Shown: piece after piece, positions 61,892-64,000 of the stretch
Layout: every line of letters starts with the position of its first letter
Numbering within the stretch: the first letter of the stretch is position 1
Made by a program: the position numbers and the translations under genes
Notes under the pieces: model-generated
Told to the model about the DNA's origin: nothing
What the model saw: the letters and a program-made list of their open reading frames with translations, nothing else
Database searches by the model: none
Assembly (NCBI RefSeq): GCF_041549525.1
Contig: NZ_CP157456.1
Span: 1,054,001-1,118,000, forward strand
Direction: 5' to 3'
Length of the DNA stretch: 64,000 nt
Source: Paenarthrobacter aurescens
GTDB taxonomy: Bacteria > Actinomycetota > Actinomycetes > Actinomycetales > Micrococcaceae

Positions 61892-62656
61892 ATGACTTTC
61901 CCCGCAGAACGCACAGCCATTGTGACCGGTGCTGTTTCCGAGCGCGGCATCGGCCGTGCAACCGTCAACTACCTGGCCGCGCAGGGCTGGAACATCGGCA
62001 TCATTGACCTCGATGATGCTGCGTGCAAGATCGCGGCCAAGGAAATCGCCGCAGAATACGGTGTCCAGGCCCACGGTGTTGGCGCGAACGTTGCCAGCGA
62101 AGCCGAGGTTCGTGCAGCTATTGACGAACTTGAGGCCGAACTGCCGCAGATCGTGGCTTTGGCCAACGTTGCCGGCGTCAGCTCACCGGTTGGCTACCTG
62201 GAACTGGAACCCGCTGAGTGGGACCGGGTCCTGAACATCAACCTCAACGGTGTGCACTACGCCACCCGCCGTGTTGCCGAATCCATGGTCAAGAACAGGA
62301 TTGGCCGCATTGTGAATATCTCCTCCGTCTCCGCCCAGCGCGGCGGTGGCACGTTCTCCAAGACCCCTTACTCCGTTGCCAAGGCCGGAGTCATTGGCCT
62401 GACGCGTGCTACTGCCCGTGAGCTGGGCGAGTACGACATCACTGTCAACGCCATCTCTCCTGGCCCCATCGACACCGACATCATGGGTGGGACATTGAGC
62501 CAGGAACGCAAGGATGAACTCACCAAGGACCTTGTGGTCAACCGTGTGGGCTCCACCCGGGACATTGCAGCTGCCATCGCCTTCCTCATCAGCGAGGACT
62601 CCGGATACATTTCCGGGCAAACGCTGAATGTGGATGGCGGACTGTACATGCACTAG
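61892..62656 (+). CDS. SDR-family oxidoreductase
   Basis: 254 aa, ATG 61892 with AGGAGACAATCAC before it. Motifs: TGAVSERGIGRATVNYLA (cofactor), ANVAGVSSPVGY (NAG variant), Ser in NISSVSAQRGGG and YSVAKAGVIG (YxxxK), ending in SGYISGQTLNVDGGLYMH. Asp in IGIIDLDD after beta-2 suggests NAD preference. Likely a polyol or sugar dehydrogenase that feeds the operon, for example oxidising the incoming sugar. Substrate unproven. Confidence 0.88.
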   Translation: MTFPAERTAIVTGAVSERGIGRATVNYLAAQGWNIGIIDLDDAACKIAAKEIAAEYGVQAHGVGANVASEAEVRAAIDELEAELPQIVALANVAGVSSPVGYLELEPAEWDRVLNINLNGVHYATRRVAESMVKNRIGRIVNISSVSAQRGGGTFSKTPYSVAKAGVIGLTRATARELGEYDITVNAISPGPIDTDIMGGTLSQERKDELTKDLVVNRVGSTRDIAAAIAFLISEDSGYISGQTLNVDGGLYMH

Positions 62657-62666
62657 GCGCTTGTTC

Positions 62667-62759
62667 ATGAAGACCTGGACAAGAGAACGCAAGATCTACC
62701 TTGCCGTGGGCGTCCTTGCCTGCGCCGTGGGCATAGTGCTCATTTTCTTCCCGCGCTGA
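62667..62759 (+). CDS. 30-residue single-pass membrane peptide
   Basis: ATG 62667, 10 bases after the SDR stop, TGA at 62757-62759. Sequence begins MKTWTRERKIYLAVGVLACA, a positively charged N-terminus followed by one TM helix and ending IFFPR. The ribosome site is weak. Position between enzyme and transporter genes suggests a transporter accessory peptide; conservation would be needed to be sure it is a gene. Confidence 0.5.
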   Translation: MKTWTRERKIYLAVGVLACAVGIVLIFFPR

Positions 62760-62803
62760 TCGCGCCGCACTAGTCATTTCCTGTCACTCAAAGAGGAGTT
62801 TCA

Positions 62804-64000
62804 ATGTCTGTTGCCACCAATTCCACCAAGGAGTTGCTGGATACGCCGGTTCTGAAATCGGCGATCGCCAAGGCGTCGCGCCGGCTCATGCCAATGCTCG
62901 TCATCCTGTACGTGGTGGCCTTCCTGGACCGCACCAACGTTGGCTTCGCCGAAGCTGCGCTGGAAGTGGACAGGGGCATCACCGCCGGTGCCTACGCGCT
63001 GGGTGCCGGTATCTTCTTCATCGGCTACGCACTGTTTGAAATCCCCAGCAACCTGCTGCTGACCAAATTCGGCGCCAAGGTCTGGCTGGCCCGCATCGCC
63101 ATCACCTGGGGTATCGTCTCGGCGTGCTTCGCGTTCGTGCAGGGGGAAACTTCCTTCATCATCCTGCGGTTCCTGCTGGGCGTGACCGAGGCCGGCCTGT
63201 TCCCGGGCGTCATCATGTTCCTTGCAGCGTGGTTCCCCAACAAGGTCCGCGTGAAGATGTTCGCCATCTTCTACCTGGCCCAGCCGTTCTCCCAAATGAT
63301 GGGTGCACCGCTTTCCGGCTGGCTCATCAACATCGGTGATCAGGTTCCGGGCGTGGCAGGGTGGCAGGTGATGTTCTTCGTTGAAGGCATGCTCGCCGTC
63401 CTGGCCGGTATTGCCGCCTACTTCTTCCTGATCAACAGCCCCCAGGATGCCAAGTTCCTCACCAAGGAAGAGAAGAAGGCGCTCTCTGATGTGATGGCAC
63501 TCGAGGACACCGTCAAGGAAGAAACCGGACCCCGTGGCGTTTTGGCGTCCATGCGGAACGGCCGTGTCTGGTACTTCACGGTCATCTACTTCTGCCTGCA
63601 GGTGGCGGTGTACGGCGTGACGTTCTACTTGCCGCAGCAAGTGGCGCAGCTGACCGGCCAAAAGGTGGGCATCGCCGTCGGACTCCTGGCAGCCATCCCG
63701 TGGTTCTTCGGCATCTTCGCTTGCTACTTCATCGGCAAGGCCGCCAACACGGTGGCTCGTCGACGCCGCTGGGGTACGGCACTGTTCATCTCCACGGGCC
63801 TGTGCATCTTCGGCTCGGCCTGGGCAGGCGCCAACCAGATGCCGGCAATCGGCATCATCTTCATCACCCTCGCCGTGTGCAGCTTCCTTTCCACCGGACC
63901 CATTTGCTGGTCATATCCAACCGCGTTCCTCACCGGAACTGCCGCTGCGGCAGGCATCGGGTTGATCAACTCCCTCGGAAACCTTGGCGGGTTTGTTGCC
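62804..64000 (+). CDS. MFS transporter, anion:cation symporter (ACS) family, partial
   Basis: 399 codons in the window from ATG 62804 (GAGGAG 5 bases upstream); the C-terminus lies beyond the right edge. TM1 motif LVILYVVAFLDRTNVGFAEA and the ACS signature GVTEAGLFPGVIMFLAAWFP identify the anion:cation symporter family, which imports organic acids such as glucarate, galactonate, hexuronates, tartrate and threonate-like compounds. This fits a sugar-acid substrate for the operon. Confidence 0.92.
   Translation, partial: MSVATNSTKELLDTPVLKSAIAKASRRLMPMLVILYVVAFLDRTNVGFAEAALEVDRGITAGAYALGAGIFFIGYALFEIPSNLLLTKFGAKVWLARIAITWGIVSACFAFVQGETSFIILRFLLGVTEAGLFPGVIMFLAAWFPNKVRVKMFAIFYLAQPFSQMMGAPLSGWLINIGDQVPGVAGWQVMFFVEGMLAVLAGIAAYFFLINSPQDAKFLTKEEKKALSDVMALEDTVKEETGPRGVLASMRNGRVWYFTVIYFCLQVAVYGVTFYLPQQVAQLTGQKVGIAVGLLAAIPWFFGIFACYFIGKAANTVARRRRWGTALFISTGLCIFGSAWAGANQMPAIGIIFITLAVCSFLSTGPICWSYPTAFLTGTAAAAGIGLINSLGNLGGFVA

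Overview
The window is high-GC DNA with strong Shine-Dalgarno sites, frequent GTG/TTG starts and 4-base ATGA overlaps. PcrA, SucCD and BioB are typical of Actinobacteria, and BioB is followed by the actinobacterial helper BsaP. Gene content and protein style suggest Micrococcaceae (Arthrobacter/Paenarthrobacter-like); this is inference, as no rRNA or tRNA is present. It looks like ordinary chromosome with accessory islands. No phage, transposase, integrase or CRISPR array was seen.

Layout. 0-3 kb: a two-component locus (membrane protein cut by the window edge, NarL-type sensor kinase, divergent LuxR-type regulator). 3-9 kb: housekeeping pcrA, a lipoprotein and sucCD, closed by an unusual composite terminator. 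9-17 kb: a large secreted multidomain PIG-L-type protein, a LOG-family protein, two tandem secreted/anchored matrixin-like proteases and a ferritin-like/VIT iron or manganese exporter. 17-26 kb: 75-bp tandem repeats, then an SSS symporter, a divergent XRE-cupin regulator, a DUF559 protein, an APC permease, and a ureohydrolase-TPP enzyme pair that may form an arginine/guanidino-acid route. 26-33 kb: MarR plus a DHA2 drug-efflux pump with a coiled-coil tail, then a heterodimeric ABC exporter. 33-40 kb: thioesterase, CutC, and a carbohydrate-type trio (1024-aa glycosidase-like, DUF5107, DUF1349). 40-44 kb: McrBC restriction. 44-47 kb: a PAS histidine kinase, an OmpR-type regulator and an HPt-like protein without its phosphoacceptor histidine. 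47-51 kb: Vsr nuclease, bsaP-bioB and an NCS1 permease. 51-56 kb: stress-type genes (CsbD, SDR, Zn-ADH, small acidic and coiled-coil proteins, SIS protein, old yellow enzyme). 56.7-64 kb: a GntR-controlled catabolic operon (TIM-barrel enzyme, DhaKL kinase, RpiB isomerase, hydroxyacid dehydrogenase, SDR, 30-aa membrane peptide, ACS-type MFS importer). It is best explained as conversion of a sugar acid or four-carbon sugar through erythrulose phosphate to erythrose 4-phosphate.

Two dispersed palindromic repeat families stand out. Family A (about 60 bp, GTTTTTGTACAG...CTGTACAAAAAC) occurs three times, next to gene ends, and one copy supplies the last codons of bsaP. Family B (about 60 bp, with GCTCTGCGCCCC cores) occurs at 26.2 kb and in related form inside the 75-bp tandem repeats at 17.3 kb. 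Starts were moved from the longest frame to the codon with the best ribosome binding site where one was visible.
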